DNA from: Flavobacterium commune
Lineage (GTDB): Bacteria > Bacteroidota > Bacteroidia > Flavobacteriales > Flavobacteriaceae
Direction: 5' to 3'
DNA: 64,000 bases
Assembly: GCF_001857965.1 (NCBI RefSeq)
Contig: NZ_CP017774.1
Span: 992,001-1,056,000, forward strand
Under the pieces are notes generated by a model, which saw only the letters and a list, made by a program, of their open reading frames with translations, searched no databases and was not told the DNA's origin. A program made the position numbers and the translations under genes. This document shows, one piece after another, positions 44,469-53,518 of this stretch; within the stretch, counting starts at the first letter, position 1, and each line of letters opens with the position of its first letter.

Positions 44469-46580
44469 TTAATTCGTTATGTATCCTGGGTTTTGCCAAG
44501 CTCTTGCCTGTGCTTCAGTTAAATTAGAACCATCATCATTTCGTAAGCCATCTATAAAAGATTGCGGTATAGGACGTAATTCATGTTTGTTAGCAGTAAT
44601 ATTAGGAGCTGCTTCTGTGTTAAACGCTTTAGCACGGGTGATTAAGGTTCCAGTACGCGATAAAGTTTCCCAACGTTGCCATTCTCCTAATAATTCACGA
44701 GTACGCTCGTTTAATATAAAGTGTAAGGCACGCTGGTAATTAGAACTTGCTCCAACCTTAGTCATTACAGCTTCATCTTCAGCAGGTAAATTAGCCGGAA
44801 ATGAAGTTAATTGTAAATTAGACGCAGCTGTAGTGACAGCAAGAGTAGGATTAGACAAATAATACGTATTCATATTCAAATTAGAATTGATATAATTGGT
44901 TGCATTTGTCCCTGTATTTAATCCATTCGTTTCAAACGCTTGTGAACCATCTCTATAATATGATCTATTTTCTCCATTTTTCCATTGGGCTCGGGCACGA
45001 ATGATATTAATATCTCCCATTGCTTCAGCATATTGTCCTAAACGTGCATAACATTCAGCTCTAACAAGATAAGTCTCTCCCAAACGTGCCATAGTTACAT
45101 CACGTCGTGAATCTCCTCTTTCTGCCTGGCGAGATCCATCTTCGGTTTTGTTGATACCTGCAAAGAAGTTACTGAAACTAGTACCTGTCCCGAATGTTGG
45201 AGCTACATAAGTTCCATTTTTATACAATACTAATGAGTTCGGAGAATAGTGTCCTACTTTGGTAGTTAAAGATCCGGAAGTAGCTGTTTGACGAGAACCA
45301 ACAGTCCAGGCTGGCAATCTACTATTATCATCTCTCCATGTTGGATTTTGGTTGGTTGACCCAAAAGTATAGCCATTATAAGTAGCATCGTCTTTTGTAT
45401 TTAAAATCATTACAATAGCAGGATCGCCAAGTTGAACTCCGTTTGGATTTGCTCCTACAATAGTATTGGCACCATAAACGGTTTTAAATGTTTTCCACAT
45501 ACGGGAGTCATTGACGTGATCATAAACGGCATAACTGTACTCAGTAGGACGACAACGTTGAAAATCCATACTTCCAATCCATACCCCACGGCGAACCCAA
45601 CCTCCTGCAAAATTTGAGAATTGAGGAGCGAAATAATTGTAGGTACGGTTTCCAAAACGTCCTGCTGTAATTGGGTCTGCATTGTGTCCTGCTGCCATAA
45701 GAATTTCGTTTTGTTGCTCAGCAGCCGAATCCACTCCAGTCCAGTTTCCGAACAAATCTCTATAGTTGCTCGTTAATGGACCTCGAGCATTAATAGCATA
45801 AGTACAAGCATCAATAGCTTCATTCAAATCTGCATCTTTGTAAGCGCTGTTCCAGGCATCATTTCGTTCTGAAGAACGGAATAATAAGGCTTTTGCTAGG
45901 AAATGTGCAGCTGTAGCCTTTGTCCATGTAATTCCTTTACCATAAGTAAAAATTTCTCCTTCAAACAAATTGTAAGCATTACGGAAATCAGAAATTACTT
46001 GCTCCCAACATTGTTCGTCAGTAGAACGGGTAAAGTTACGTACAATTCCAACTACAGGTTTAGTCTGTAATACTACACCTCCATATTGAGCAGTAAGACG
46101 ATAATAATTGTATCCGCGAAGGAAATAAGCATGTGCTAAACAACGGTTCCTAACTGTTAGGTCTGAAATTTTATTGGCATTGGCAATGATTCTATTGGCT
46201 GACGCAATACCAAAATACATCTGATCCCAAAGTGCTTCCGGTCCTGTTGCGTTATTATTTGCAGCTCCTAAAGCAGGAGTTGCTCTAAAAGGTGCTAAAC
46301 GGTTATCATAATTATTCCACATTTGATTGGTTAAGTCATTCGCATTGGTAAACTCATCCGTTCCGTAAAGTGTAATTCCATAAGCCCATTCAAACCCAAA
46401 ATGCCATCTGATGTTACCGTAAAGTGATAGGGTTAAAGCTTCAAGTCCTTCTGCTGTCTCAAAATAATCTGTTGAATAGCGATTTGTTTGCTCTTCATCC
46501 AGAAAGTCTTTGGAGCAAGAGCTGAAAGACAGTCCCGTTAATAGCAGCAGACCGATTCCTATATTTTTAAATTTATTCAT
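44469..46580 (-). CDS. SusD/RagB family glycan-binding lipoprotein
   Basis: Outer-membrane surface lipoprotein that captures oligosaccharides and acts as a lid on its SusC partner. The signal ends in a lipobox (LTGLSFSSC) followed by SKDFLDEEQTNRYSTDYF. The TPR-containing N-terminal half shows AHAYFLRGYNYYRLTAQYGGV, and the C-terminal part ends in ALHFILNERTRELLGEWQRW, a typical SusD segment. The length of 703 aa is above the usual 500-600. The open frame continues to 46709, but the ATG at 46580 begins the lipoprotein signal. It is 52 bp downstream of susC. Ligand is inferred to be an arabinose-rich glycan from the neighbouring enzymes. Confidence 0.93.
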   Translation of the reverse strand: MNKFKNIGIGLLLLTGLSFSSCSKDFLDEEQTNRYSTDYFETAEGLEALTLSLYGNIRWHFGFEWAYGITLYGTDEFTNANDLTNQMWNNYDNRLAPFRATPALGAANNNATGPEALWDQMYFGIASANRIIANANKISDLTVRNRCLAHAYFLRGYNYYRLTAQYGGVVLQTKPVVGIVRNFTRSTDEQCWEQVISDFRNAYNLFEGEIFTYGKGITWTKATAAHFLAKALLFRSSERNDAWNSAYKDADLNEAIDACTYAINARGPLTSNYRDLFGNWTGVDSAAEQQNEILMAAGHNADPITAGRFGNRTYNYFAPQFSNFAGGWVRRGVWIGSMDFQRCRPTEYSYAVYDHVNDSRMWKTFKTVYGANTIVGANPNGVQLGDPAIVMILNTKDDATYNGYTFGSTNQNPTWRDDNSRLPAWTVGSRQTATSGSLTTKVGHYSPNSLVLYKNGTYVAPTFGTGTSFSNFFAGINKTEDGSRQAERGDSRRDVTMARLGETYLVRAECYARLGQYAEAMGDINIIRARAQWKNGENRSYYRDGSQAFETNGLNTGTNATNYINSNLNMNTYYLSNPTLAVTTAASNLQLTSFPANLPAEDEAVMTKVGASSNYQRALHFILNERTRELLGEWQRWETLSRTGTLITRAKAFNTEAAPNITANKHELRPIPQSFIDGLRNDDGSNLTEAQARAWQNPGYITN

Positions 46581-46632
46581 TTTACTATATTTTAATATTA
46601 TTACTTTGTTAGATTCGTTATAACGTATTTTA

Positions 46633-49600
46633 CTAAAATCCAACTTCAATTCCCATAACAAAACTACGATTGAAGATAGTTGAATTAGTGTCAAAATCAT
46701 ACCAGTCAACTGATTGATAAATACTACCAGGATTCACTGCCTGAGCATAGATTTTTAAATTAGCTAATCCAATTGCTGAAGTGTATTCTTTAGGGAAATT
46801 ATACCCTAGAGAAATATTACGGATTTTTACAAAAGAAGCTTTTGTAAACCCAAGAAGTCCTGAATAAGGATCTCTTGATCCGGCAGATGCTTGTCCTAAC
46901 AATGGTTTTTGGAATTCAGCATTTGGATTATCAGGAGTCCAGTAATCTACTTGGCGTTGGTTGCTTGTTCCTGTCAACGCTTCTCCACCTAAGGAGGCTG
47001 TATAACCCATACGTCCGTACAATAGTGCTGATAACTCAAAGCCTTTGTAATTGAAAGTATTACTCCATCCCATAGTCCAATTTGGATCACTATTACCTAT
47101 GATTGTTCTGTCTTCAATAGTCATGTCGTAGTCCCCGTTTTGATCTTTTGGACGTACATTACCTGGTGTAAAATTATAGCCGTTAGCTTTCCATAATGCC
47201 ATTTCGGCTTGGTCTTCAGGGGTGTCTTGCCATAAACCTAAGTTGTCAAAACCATATCGAACACTGATTTGTTGGCCGATGAAGCGTGTATCCTGCACCA
47301 TGTCGTTTTTACCATAAGCCAATCCTTCAATTTTATCTTTTTGCCAGGCTGCATTTAAACTACTTTCCCATGTAAATCCACTTTCTGTTTGTATAGGAGT
47401 GAAATTTAAAGTAACTTCAACTCCTTTATTACTGGTTTTTCCTATGTTAGCAATAGTTCTGTCGTAACCTGTCAATGTTGGTAAAGCTGTGTTCAATATT
47501 AAATCATTTGTAAAGGATCTATAAAATTCTATACTACCGCTAATTCTATTTTTAAGAAAACCAAAATCAACCCCAAGATTGTATTGCGTCGTCTTTTCCC
47601 AACCCAGTGCAGGGTTTGCCATTGGTGTTAAATCGCCTGTGTAATAAGGTTCATTGGTAGTATAACCTACTTGATTACTTATTCCATTGAATGGGAGATT
47701 TAAGTTTCTGATATTTCCTTTAGTGTCATAAGGGTCTATAGCAGAGTTCCCAACAGTACCAAATCCCAAACGAAGTTTAAGGTTGTTAATCCAGTCAGTG
47801 TTTTTAATAAATTCCTCTTGATCCAAACGCCAGGCTAAGGCTGCTGAAGGGAAGAAATCCCATTTGTATCCCTCAGACAATTGAGATACCGCATCATAAC
47901 GTCCTGAAACGGTTAATAAATAACGGTCATCAAATCCATAATTAAAACGACCTAAATACGAATAAATTTGACGTTGTATAATACCAGAACTCATGCTTGC
48001 ACCATTATTAGCATTTGTTAAATCGATATCGCCTAAAGCATTCCATAAGAAAGAAGGTTTAGCAATGTTACTTGCTGCTAAAGAAGAGAATTCTTCATCC
48101 CAAGAAGATGCACTTTGTACTATAGTAGCTCCCACCTTGTGTTTACTAAAAGTGCGATCATAGACAATCATGTTATCCAAAGTCCAAGAGAAATCACGTT
48201 CGTTTCTCAATCGGGCAAAGTTTCTTCCAGGAGTACCATTTGAATTAATTCTGTGTGAAGAAGTACCGTCAATATAAACCCCTTCTCTCCAATGACGAAA
48301 ATCGGGGCCAAAATTAAATTTGTAACTCAATCCTTTTAGAGGTTCCCAAATTTTTCCTATTTCAATAGTGGCAGAAATATTACCTAAAGCACGCATAGTT
48401 TGTGACAATTGAGTGCTTTTTTTCCATTCGTCCATTATGGTATAGATTCCATTTTCTCCACCTGGATTAATTATTAAGTTGCCATCCGCATCATAAGGAA
48501 CAGCCATATTAAAAATAGATTTAGCTGCTCCGTAAATTGCATTAGGTACAGATCCACTACGTCCTCCTAAAGTGGACATACCGAAATCTTGTTCGCTCCA
48601 TGAAATATTCAATGAAGCATTCAATTTAAACCAATCTACAGGTGTAATGTTGGTTGTCAATTTTGTAGTATAACGAGAGTAGTCTTGCCCTCTTTGTGTT
48701 CCTTTGTTGCTTAAGTAACCAAAAGAAACGTAGCTATTTACTTTTTCAGATCCACCACTACCACTGATTACGTGTTCATTCATGATACCTGTACGGGTTA
48801 CAAAGTCAGTCCAATTGGTGTTAGTTACCTTTGAGGGATCCCATGTTCCGCTTTCCCAACCTTTCAATACATTATCTCGTGTAGCGTTAACGTCTAAACC
48901 ACTGGCAAACAACTGAAAATCACTAGCATAGGTAGGTGAGTCTGGGTGTGCATATTGGAATGAGTTTGGATCTAGCATACTTGAGTTATATGCCGCCCAA
49001 CGTTTGAATTGAATAAAATCAGCTGCACTCATTGATGGGGAACGATCTACAATGTTAGTAGTTGTTAATGTAGCTGAGTAATTCAAATTGAATCTTCCGG
49101 ATTTCCCTTGTTTTGTTGTAACAATTATAACTCCGTTTGCACCACGAGAACCATAAATAGCCGTAGCAGAGGCATCTTTAAGAACATCAATAGATTCAAT
49201 ATCTCTAGGATTCAAAGTTTCAATAGCTGAAGAAGATAACAATGGTACTCCATCAACTACATAAAGAGGATCGCTGGTAGCATCTAATGAACGTCGTCCA
49301 CGAATACGAACCGTTCCAAGTGTCCCTGGGCGTTCACTGGTAGTAATATCAACACCGGCTGCCTTCCCTTGTAAAGCCTCCATAGCATTGCTTACTGGTC
49401 GATCATTTAATTCTTCTGCACTAACTCTAGTAACAGCTCCCGTTAAATCTGATTTTTTAACGGTACCATACCCAATAACAACAACTTCTTCTAAACTCTG
49501 TGATGATTCTTTCAAAGTAATTTTAAAATCGGTTTTATTTGCTACCGGGATTTCTACAGTATCAAAACCAATAAAAGAAATCACTAATATTTTAGCTGCA

Positions 49601-50130
49601 TCATCCACACGAATAGAAAACTTTCCATCCATATCAGTTGAAGTACTGTTAGTGGTTCCTTTTACAAGAACACTTGCACCCGGCAACGAAAGTCCATTGG
49701 CATCTACAACTACCCCTGTAAGTACTTTTTGTTGTTGCTCAACTGCAGAAACACCAGGTGCTTCGTTTGATTTTGCTTTTTGCAAAACAATTTGATTACT
49801 AACAAGAGTGTAAGTAATGTTAAGCGGCTTTAGCACTCTTGAAAGCACTGTTGATAAGACTTCATTAGTCGCTTCAACACTCACTTTTTGATCAAAAGCA
49901 ACCATTCTGGAATTATAAGAAAACTTAACATCGGCTGATTTTCCTAATTCAGATAATGCTTTATTTAAGTTCATATCAGATATAGAAATAGTTACTTTGG
50001 TATCTAATTTTCCTTGTCCCAGGCTATTTGCCATAGTCACAGTTGAGAAAACCAGCGCTAATACAAATTGGTATAAAGTCATCTTCATGAGTCGGATTAG
50101 TAATCGTTGTTTTACTACGGTTTTTTTCAT
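46633..50130 (-). CDS. SusC/RagA TonB-linked outer-membrane transporter with STN domain
   Basis: TonB-dependent importer of oligosaccharides. Order: signal segment (FVLALVFSTVTMANSLGQG), STN domain (about residues 45-100, SDMNLNKALSELGKSADVKF) that contacts a FecR anti-sigma factor, a carboxypeptidase-regulatory-like domain (LTGVVVDANGLSLPGASVLV), the TonB box region EEVVVIGYGTVKKSDLTGAV, the plug (KDASATAIYGSRGANGVIIV) and the barrel ending at GIEVGF. The 1165 aa from the ATG at 50130 is normal for STN-type SusC; the frame extends to 50193 without a plausible signal. The STN domain and the upstream FecR/sigma genes indicate trans-envelope induction by the transported glycan. Two hairpins occupy the 152-bp leader gap. 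Confidence 0.95.
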   Translation of the reverse strand: MKKTVVKQRLLIRLMKMTLYQFVLALVFSTVTMANSLGQGKLDTKVTISISDMNLNKALSELGKSADVKFSYNSRMVAFDQKVSVEATNEVLSTVLSRVLKPLNITYTLVSNQIVLQKAKSNEAPGVSAVEQQQKVLTGVVVDANGLSLPGASVLVKGTTNSTSTDMDGKFSIRVDDAAKILVISFIGFDTVEIPVANKTDFKITLKESSQSLEEVVVIGYGTVKKSDLTGAVTRVSAEELNDRPVSNAMEALQGKAAGVDITTSERPGTLGTVRIRGRRSLDATSDPLYVVDGVPLLSSSAIETLNPRDIESIDVLKDASATAIYGSRGANGVIIVTTKQGKSGRFNLNYSATLTTTNIVDRSPSMSAADFIQFKRWAAYNSSMLDPNSFQYAHPDSPTYASDFQLFASGLDVNATRDNVLKGWESGTWDPSKVTNTNWTDFVTRTGIMNEHVISGSGGSEKVNSYVSFGYLSNKGTQRGQDYSRYTTKLTTNITPVDWFKLNASLNISWSEQDFGMSTLGGRSGSVPNAIYGAAKSIFNMAVPYDADGNLIINPGGENGIYTIMDEWKKSTQLSQTMRALGNISATIEIGKIWEPLKGLSYKFNFGPDFRHWREGVYIDGTSSHRINSNGTPGRNFARLRNERDFSWTLDNMIVYDRTFSKHKVGATIVQSASSWDEEFSSLAASNIAKPSFLWNALGDIDLTNANNGASMSSGIIQRQIYSYLGRFNYGFDDRYLLTVSGRYDAVSQLSEGYKWDFFPSAALAWRLDQEEFIKNTDWINNLKLRLGFGTVGNSAIDPYDTKGNIRNLNLPFNGISNQVGYTTNEPYYTGDLTPMANPALGWEKTTQYNLGVDFGFLKNRISGSIEFYRSFTNDLILNTALPTLTGYDRTIANIGKTSNKGVEVTLNFTPIQTESGFTWESSLNAAWQKDKIEGLAYGKNDMVQDTRFIGQQISVRYGFDNLGLWQDTPEDQAEMALWKANGYNFTPGNVRPKDQNGDYDMTIEDRTIIGNSDPNWTMGWSNTFNYKGFELSALLYGRMGYTASLGGEALTGTSNQRQVDYWTPDNPNAEFQKPLLGQASAGSRDPYSGLLGFTKASFVKIRNISLGYNFPKEYTSAIGLANLKIYAQAVNPGSIYQSVDWYDFDTNSTIFNRSFVMGIEVGF

Positions 50131-50182
50131 AATTTTGGTTTGTTTATTAATTAATACTATTTGTGGGTATTCTAAGAAACAT

Positions 50183-50248
50183 TTCAACCCCACTTTGCAG
50201 AGTGAGGGTGAAGCTTTAGGCGTCGATGATGTTGCAGCATATCGACGC
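50183..50248 (-). promoter_or_regulatory. Tandem hairpins in the susC leader
   Basis: Two potential hairpins lie in the fecR-susC gap. One (50220-50248) has a perfect 8-bp stem GCGTCGAT/ATCGACGC and a 13-nt loop. The other (about 50184-50213) pairs TTCAACCCCACT with AGTGAGGGTGAA, 10 of 12. Neither is followed by T on the minus strand, so they look like leader structure rather than a terminator of fecR. Confidence 0.45.
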
Positions 50249-50282
50249 TGTTTTTTATATTTTATTTCGCTGTTTTTTTCAT

Positions 50283-51398
50283 CTAATTACATCCTTTAGA
50301 AACAATAGTTATTTGATTTCCGTTCATGGTATAACTGGAATTCTCACCAATACTCTTGCATATAATCTTTAGTTTTTCAGGCAATGGCTGATCACTCAAA
50401 GAAGTCGTTAAATGGCATTTTTCTAATTGCTGTTTTGGGTAATCAATCTCCACAGAATAAGCCTGCTCTATCGTTTTAAAAATTTGAGCTACAGGAATAT
50501 CACTAAACTCGAAACTCAATTGTTCTATACTTTTTACCGAACTACTGATGGATTTATCCAAAGTGATATCAGTAATTTTATCAAAAGTTTTGTTTTTTCT
50601 CTCAAATCGTAATGCCTCATTAGGCAACAGCACGATTTCTTCCTGAGATGAATTTCGAATTAATTTCTCAGCATTTACTTTTACCTTTCCTGTTCGTACT
50701 ACAACCTCCACATCCGATTGGTCAGCATAAGCTTTGATTCTAAAACTGGTTCCTACAACTTTGGTAACAATCTCATTGGCATGAACAAAAAATGGTTTTT
50801 TGGGATTTTTGCTAATTTCAAAAAAAGCTTCTCCTGATAAATATACATTTCGCTCATTACCTTCAAATAGCTTTGGATAACTTAACTTACTCTTTGGTTG
50901 CAACAATACTGAACTCCCGTCAGACAAGGTCAAAATTTGAGGTTTATTTGAATTATTAATTTGCTCAATCAAGCCATCTTCATCCAGATTACTTACTATT
51001 TGTTCGTAATTAGCAGCATATCTTTCAGTACTGAAATAATTATCATAAGCATAAAACGACAGCAAACCAACTACCAGAATGGCAGCAATTTTTCTAAACC
51101 AAGAAGTATTCCACAACTGGATTAGCTTGAGTTCCATTTTACTTTCCTGTTCTGCTTTTTCAATTTTCATCCAGGTATTTTGCAAAGCAGCATCCAGCTG
51201 TTCCTGTGACACATTAACCTCCGGAACTTCCATAGCTAACAACCACAAACGGGCTTCTTCTACCAGTTTTGCCCGCTTAGGATTTTCCAAAGTCCATTCT
51301 TCCCAACCGTTCGAATCTTCTTTTGACCGCATCCACAATCGGAATGACTCATCTGCCAAAAAATCTTCTATTTCACTATATTGATTACGATTCTTCAT
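50283..51398 (-). CDS. FecR family anti-sigma factor
   Basis: Inner-membrane regulator that holds the neighbouring ECF sigma factor until a signal arrives from the STN domain of SusC. The cytoplasmic N-terminus (about 95 aa, with RLWMRSKEDSNGWEEW) should bind sigma. One membrane helix follows (KIAAILVVGLLSFYAYDNYF). The periplasmic part has the FecR domain (about 130-235, ILTLSDGSSVLLQPKSKLSYP, GEAFFEISKNPKKPFFVHA, TSFRIKAYAD) and a C-terminal DUF4974 domain (about 295-368, FEFSDIPVAQIFKTIEQAYSV). 371 aa is a normal length. It ends 152 bp before susC and starts 73 bp after the sigma gene. Confidence 0.92.
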   Translation of the reverse strand: MKNRNQYSEIEDFLADESFRLWMRSKEDSNGWEEWTLENPKRAKLVEEARLWLLAMEVPEVNVSQEQLDAALQNTWMKIEKAEQESKMELKLIQLWNTSWFRKIAAILVVGLLSFYAYDNYFSTERYAANYEQIVSNLDEDGLIEQINNSNKPQILTLSDGSSVLLQPKSKLSYPKLFEGNERNVYLSGEAFFEISKNPKKPFFVHANEIVTKVVGTSFRIKAYADQSDVEVVVRTGKVKVNAEKLIRNSSQEEIVLLPNEALRFERKNKTFDKITDITLDKSISSSVKSIEQLSFEFSDIPVAQIFKTIEQAYSVEIDYPKQQLEKCHLTTSLSDQPLPEKLKIICKSIGENSSYTMNGNQITIVSKGCN

Positions 51399-51471
51399 TT
51401 AAAAAACTATATTATTCTGTCTTAATAAGGACAGCATCCAACTTTCATACTCACTAACTTCTAACTTTAAT

Positions 51472-52086
51472 TTATATCCAATTAGCCCAAAAAACTAATA
51501 TCAAAATTAAATTCCCCTTCCACTCCTTACGAATATTTACCAAGGCACGATGCAGTAAATTATTAGCCGACTGGTAATTAACATTCAAAATCCCGGCAAC
51601 TTCTTCCACATTCAAACCATGATGATACCTTAAATACAAGGCCTCTTTTTGTCTGGCCGGTAAAACATTTAATAACTTATTCAAATGCGCCACTTTCCCG
51701 GCAGTCAATTCATCCGAAATCAACTGATGCTCTACCGAAAAATCCAGTAAAAAAGCAACTGCATCCACCGATGTTGTTTTGCTGAAAATTTTATCACGCT
51801 GCTGTAAACGCACAATACGTTTACGAACACTCGACAGCAAGTAGGCTTTTACCACTACTGTATCACTCAAACTATTTCTATATACCCAGATATCAGTAAA
51901 AACATCCTGAACACAATCCTGAATTTTTTCAGAAAAGGACGAGAATGAATTCCCGTACTGAATCAAATAACCATAGTACCTCTTAAAAAGTGTCGAAAAA
52001 GCTTTCTCATCCCCGGCTTTCATCTCCAACCATAGTTCGTTATCATCAAGAACTGTGTTATGTAAAATTTGCTTTTTCAAATTCAA
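51472..52086 (-). CDS. ECF RNA polymerase sigma factor
   Basis: Extracytoplasmic-function sigma factor controlling the glycan locus. Region 2 is at residues about 25-95 (AFSTLFKRYYGYLIQYG, DCVQDVFTDIWVYR) and region 4 at about 135-190 (LPARQKEALYLRYHHGLNVEEVAGIL followed by NYQSANNLLHRAL), reported in parts. The 204-aa protein ends in a hydrophobic tail, ILILVFWANWI, an odd feature for a soluble sigma factor that might mediate membrane or anti-sigma contact. The gene directly precedes fecR, the usual arrangement in SusCD loci of this phylum. It is divergent from the InsA-like gene. Confidence 0.92.
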   Translation of the reverse strand: MNLKKQILHNTVLDDNELWLEMKAGDEKAFSTLFKRYYGYLIQYGNSFSSFSEKIQDCVQDVFTDIWVYRNSLSDTVVVKAYLLSSVRKRIVRLQQRDKIFSKTTSVDAVAFLLDFSVEHQLISDELTAGKVAHLNKLLNVLPARQKEALYLRYHHGLNVEEVAGILNVNYQSANNLLHRALVNIRKEWKGNLILILVFWANWI

Positions 52087-52422
52087 AAGTTTATTACTTA
52101 AATTACTATTTTGTTATTCCTGAAAACTTATTTATTATCTTAAAAAAGAGTTACCAATAAAACAGCAACTCTTTTTACCAACTATATGACTAACCAAAAT
52201 CACATTCAAAAAAGTTCTTTCCTATATAAAGGACATCTTTTTTATTATATACTCATTAAATTATAACTTTTTTTTAATTTCACACAAAAAAAACCTAAAA
52301 CCCTTATTCCCAATCACAGTAAGACGCTCATTTTTTTGCAAAATTCATTAGTATAAAATAACAAATAACGTTTTATTGAAACATATTTGCTAATTTAGTA
52401 TATTTATGCAAATTTTATATAC
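52087..52422. other. Divergent intergenic region with hairpin
   Basis: This 336-bp noncoding stretch separates the sigma gene from the InsA-like gene. It contains a perfect 10-bp stem AAAAAGAGTT (52143-52152) and AACTCTTTTT (52167-52176), with T-runs on both strands, about 60 bp upstream of the sigma ATG. A weak promoter for the InsA-like gene lies at 52375-52406. The rest is AT-rich with nothing recognised. Confidence 0.6.
52375..52406 (+). promoter_or_regulatory. Possible promoter of the InsA-like gene
   Basis: ATTG (52375-52378) and TATATTTA (52399-52406, one mismatch to TAnnTTTG) are 20 bp apart and end 16 bp before the ATG at 52423. Confidence 0.4.
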
Positions 52423-52842
52423 ATGGAAGATATCAGTTGCCCAAAATGCCAGGAAAATAAAATAGTAAAAAGTGGTGTTATTAACCAAAAGCAAAGGTAT
52501 TTATGCAAAAAATGCAACTATTTTTTCACTGTGAGCAAATTGGGAAAAAAAATAGACGATTACTATGTTACCAAAGCCTTACAACTTTATCTCGAAGGAT
52601 TGAGTTACAGAGAAATCGAACGCATTATTGGCGTTTCGCATGTAAGCATAAGCAATTGGATAAAATCTTTCAATATAAAAAAACCGGTAAACACTAACTA
52701 CCATCCCACATACAAAATACTAAACCACTTAGAACTAGTAGAATATATAAAAAACAAAGAAACCATCTCAGGTGCAGGAATGATTATCACCGAACTGGGT
52801 GATAAATTCATGCTTATCAAATGGGAACGATTTAAAAAATAA
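52423..52842 (+). CDS. InsA-like zinc-ribbon/HTH protein (stand-alone)
   Basis: A 139-aa basic protein resembling the InsA part of IS1-family transposases. The N-terminus is a zinc ribbon with CPKC and CKKC pairs (ISCPKCQENKIVKSGV, YLCKKCNYFFTV). A helix-turn-helix follows (ALQLYLEGLSYREIERIIGVSHVSISNWIKSF, in parts), then a C-terminal segment with no DDE catalytic residues. No InsB-like frame, terminal inverted repeats or target duplication is visible around it, so it is not an intact IS1. It lies 104 bp upstream of an acetate transporter gene and on the same strand as the acetate module, so a domesticated DNA-binding regulator is plausible. This function is inference. A degraded IS remnant is the alternative. 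Confidence 0.75.
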   Translation: MEDISCPKCQENKIVKSGVINQKQRYLCKKCNYFFTVSKLGKKIDDYYVTKALQLYLEGLSYREIERIIGVSHVSISNWIKSFNIKKPVNTNYHPTYKILNHLELVEYIKNKETISGAGMIITELGDKFMLIKWERFKK

Positions 52843-52946
52843 CTATACTCTTTACAATTATATATATATTATTTTTTTATACAAACAAAAAAACTGAATT
52901 TGCTATCCTATTTAACCCAAAACAACCTTAAAATTTTAAACCAATT

Positions 52947-53507
52947 ATGGAACAAGTACTAAAAGACACTACTGCCAATCCAGCTCCACTGGGACTCTTC
53001 GGCTTCGGAATGACAACTATTTTATTAAACATCCACAATGCAGGATTCTTTGATCTCAATGCGATGATTATGGGAATGGGAATATTTTTTGGCGGAACAC
53101 AACAGGTTATTGCCGGAATTATGGAATGGAAAAAAGGAAACGGTTTTGCCATGGCAGCCTTTACTTCTTATGGTTTCTTTTGGTTATCATTGGTTGCTTT
53201 ATGGCTGCTGCCTTTAATAGGTGTCAACAAACCTGATGGCGCTTCAATGGGATGCTACTTAGGGATGTGGGGATTATTTACATTTGCTTTTTTTATAGGA
53301 ACTCTAAATGGTAATACCGTTGGAAAATTGATTTTTGGCTCACTGGTAATTTTATTTGCGCTATTAGCAGCAGCTAGTTTTACAGGAAGTGAACAAATTC
53401 ATACCATTGCAGGTTACGAAGGAATTTTATGCGGATTTTTTGCTTTTTACGAAGCAGCCGCAATTGTAATTAATGAAAAATTAGGTAAACAGCTTTTACC
53501 TTTATAA
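52947..53507 (+). CDS. satP: Acetate uptake transporter (SatP/GPR1/FUN34/YaaH family)
   Basis: Inner-membrane transporter for acetate and possibly succinate. The family signature NPxPLGLxGF is present as NPAPLGLFGFGMTT near the N-terminus. Six hydrophobic segments follow, with GGTQQVIAGIMEWKKGNGF and FTSYGFFWLS in the positions expected for the family. The length (186 aa) matches SatP. The gene is followed by a terminator at 53519-53546 and then by the sensor kinase unit and acs, so uptake, sensing and activation of acetate are encoded together. Confidence 0.93.
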   Translation: MEQVLKDTTANPAPLGLFGFGMTTILLNIHNAGFFDLNAMIMGMGIFFGGTQQVIAGIMEWKKGNGFAMAAFTSYGFFWLSLVALWLLPLIGVNKPDGASMGCYLGMWGLFTFAFFIGTLNGNTVGKLIFGSLVILFALLAAASFTGSEQIHTIAGYEGILCGFFAFYEAAAIVINEKLGKQLLPL

Positions 53508-53518
53508 AAAATAACATG

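Noticed and set aside
49388..49795. 135-codon plus-strand open frame in the susC region
   Set aside because: It is antisense to the STN and carboxypeptidase-like domains of SusC and has no promoter or recognisable domain.
52423..52842. Intact IS1 element
   Set aside because: There is no InsB-like frame, no inverted repeats and no target duplication around the gene.
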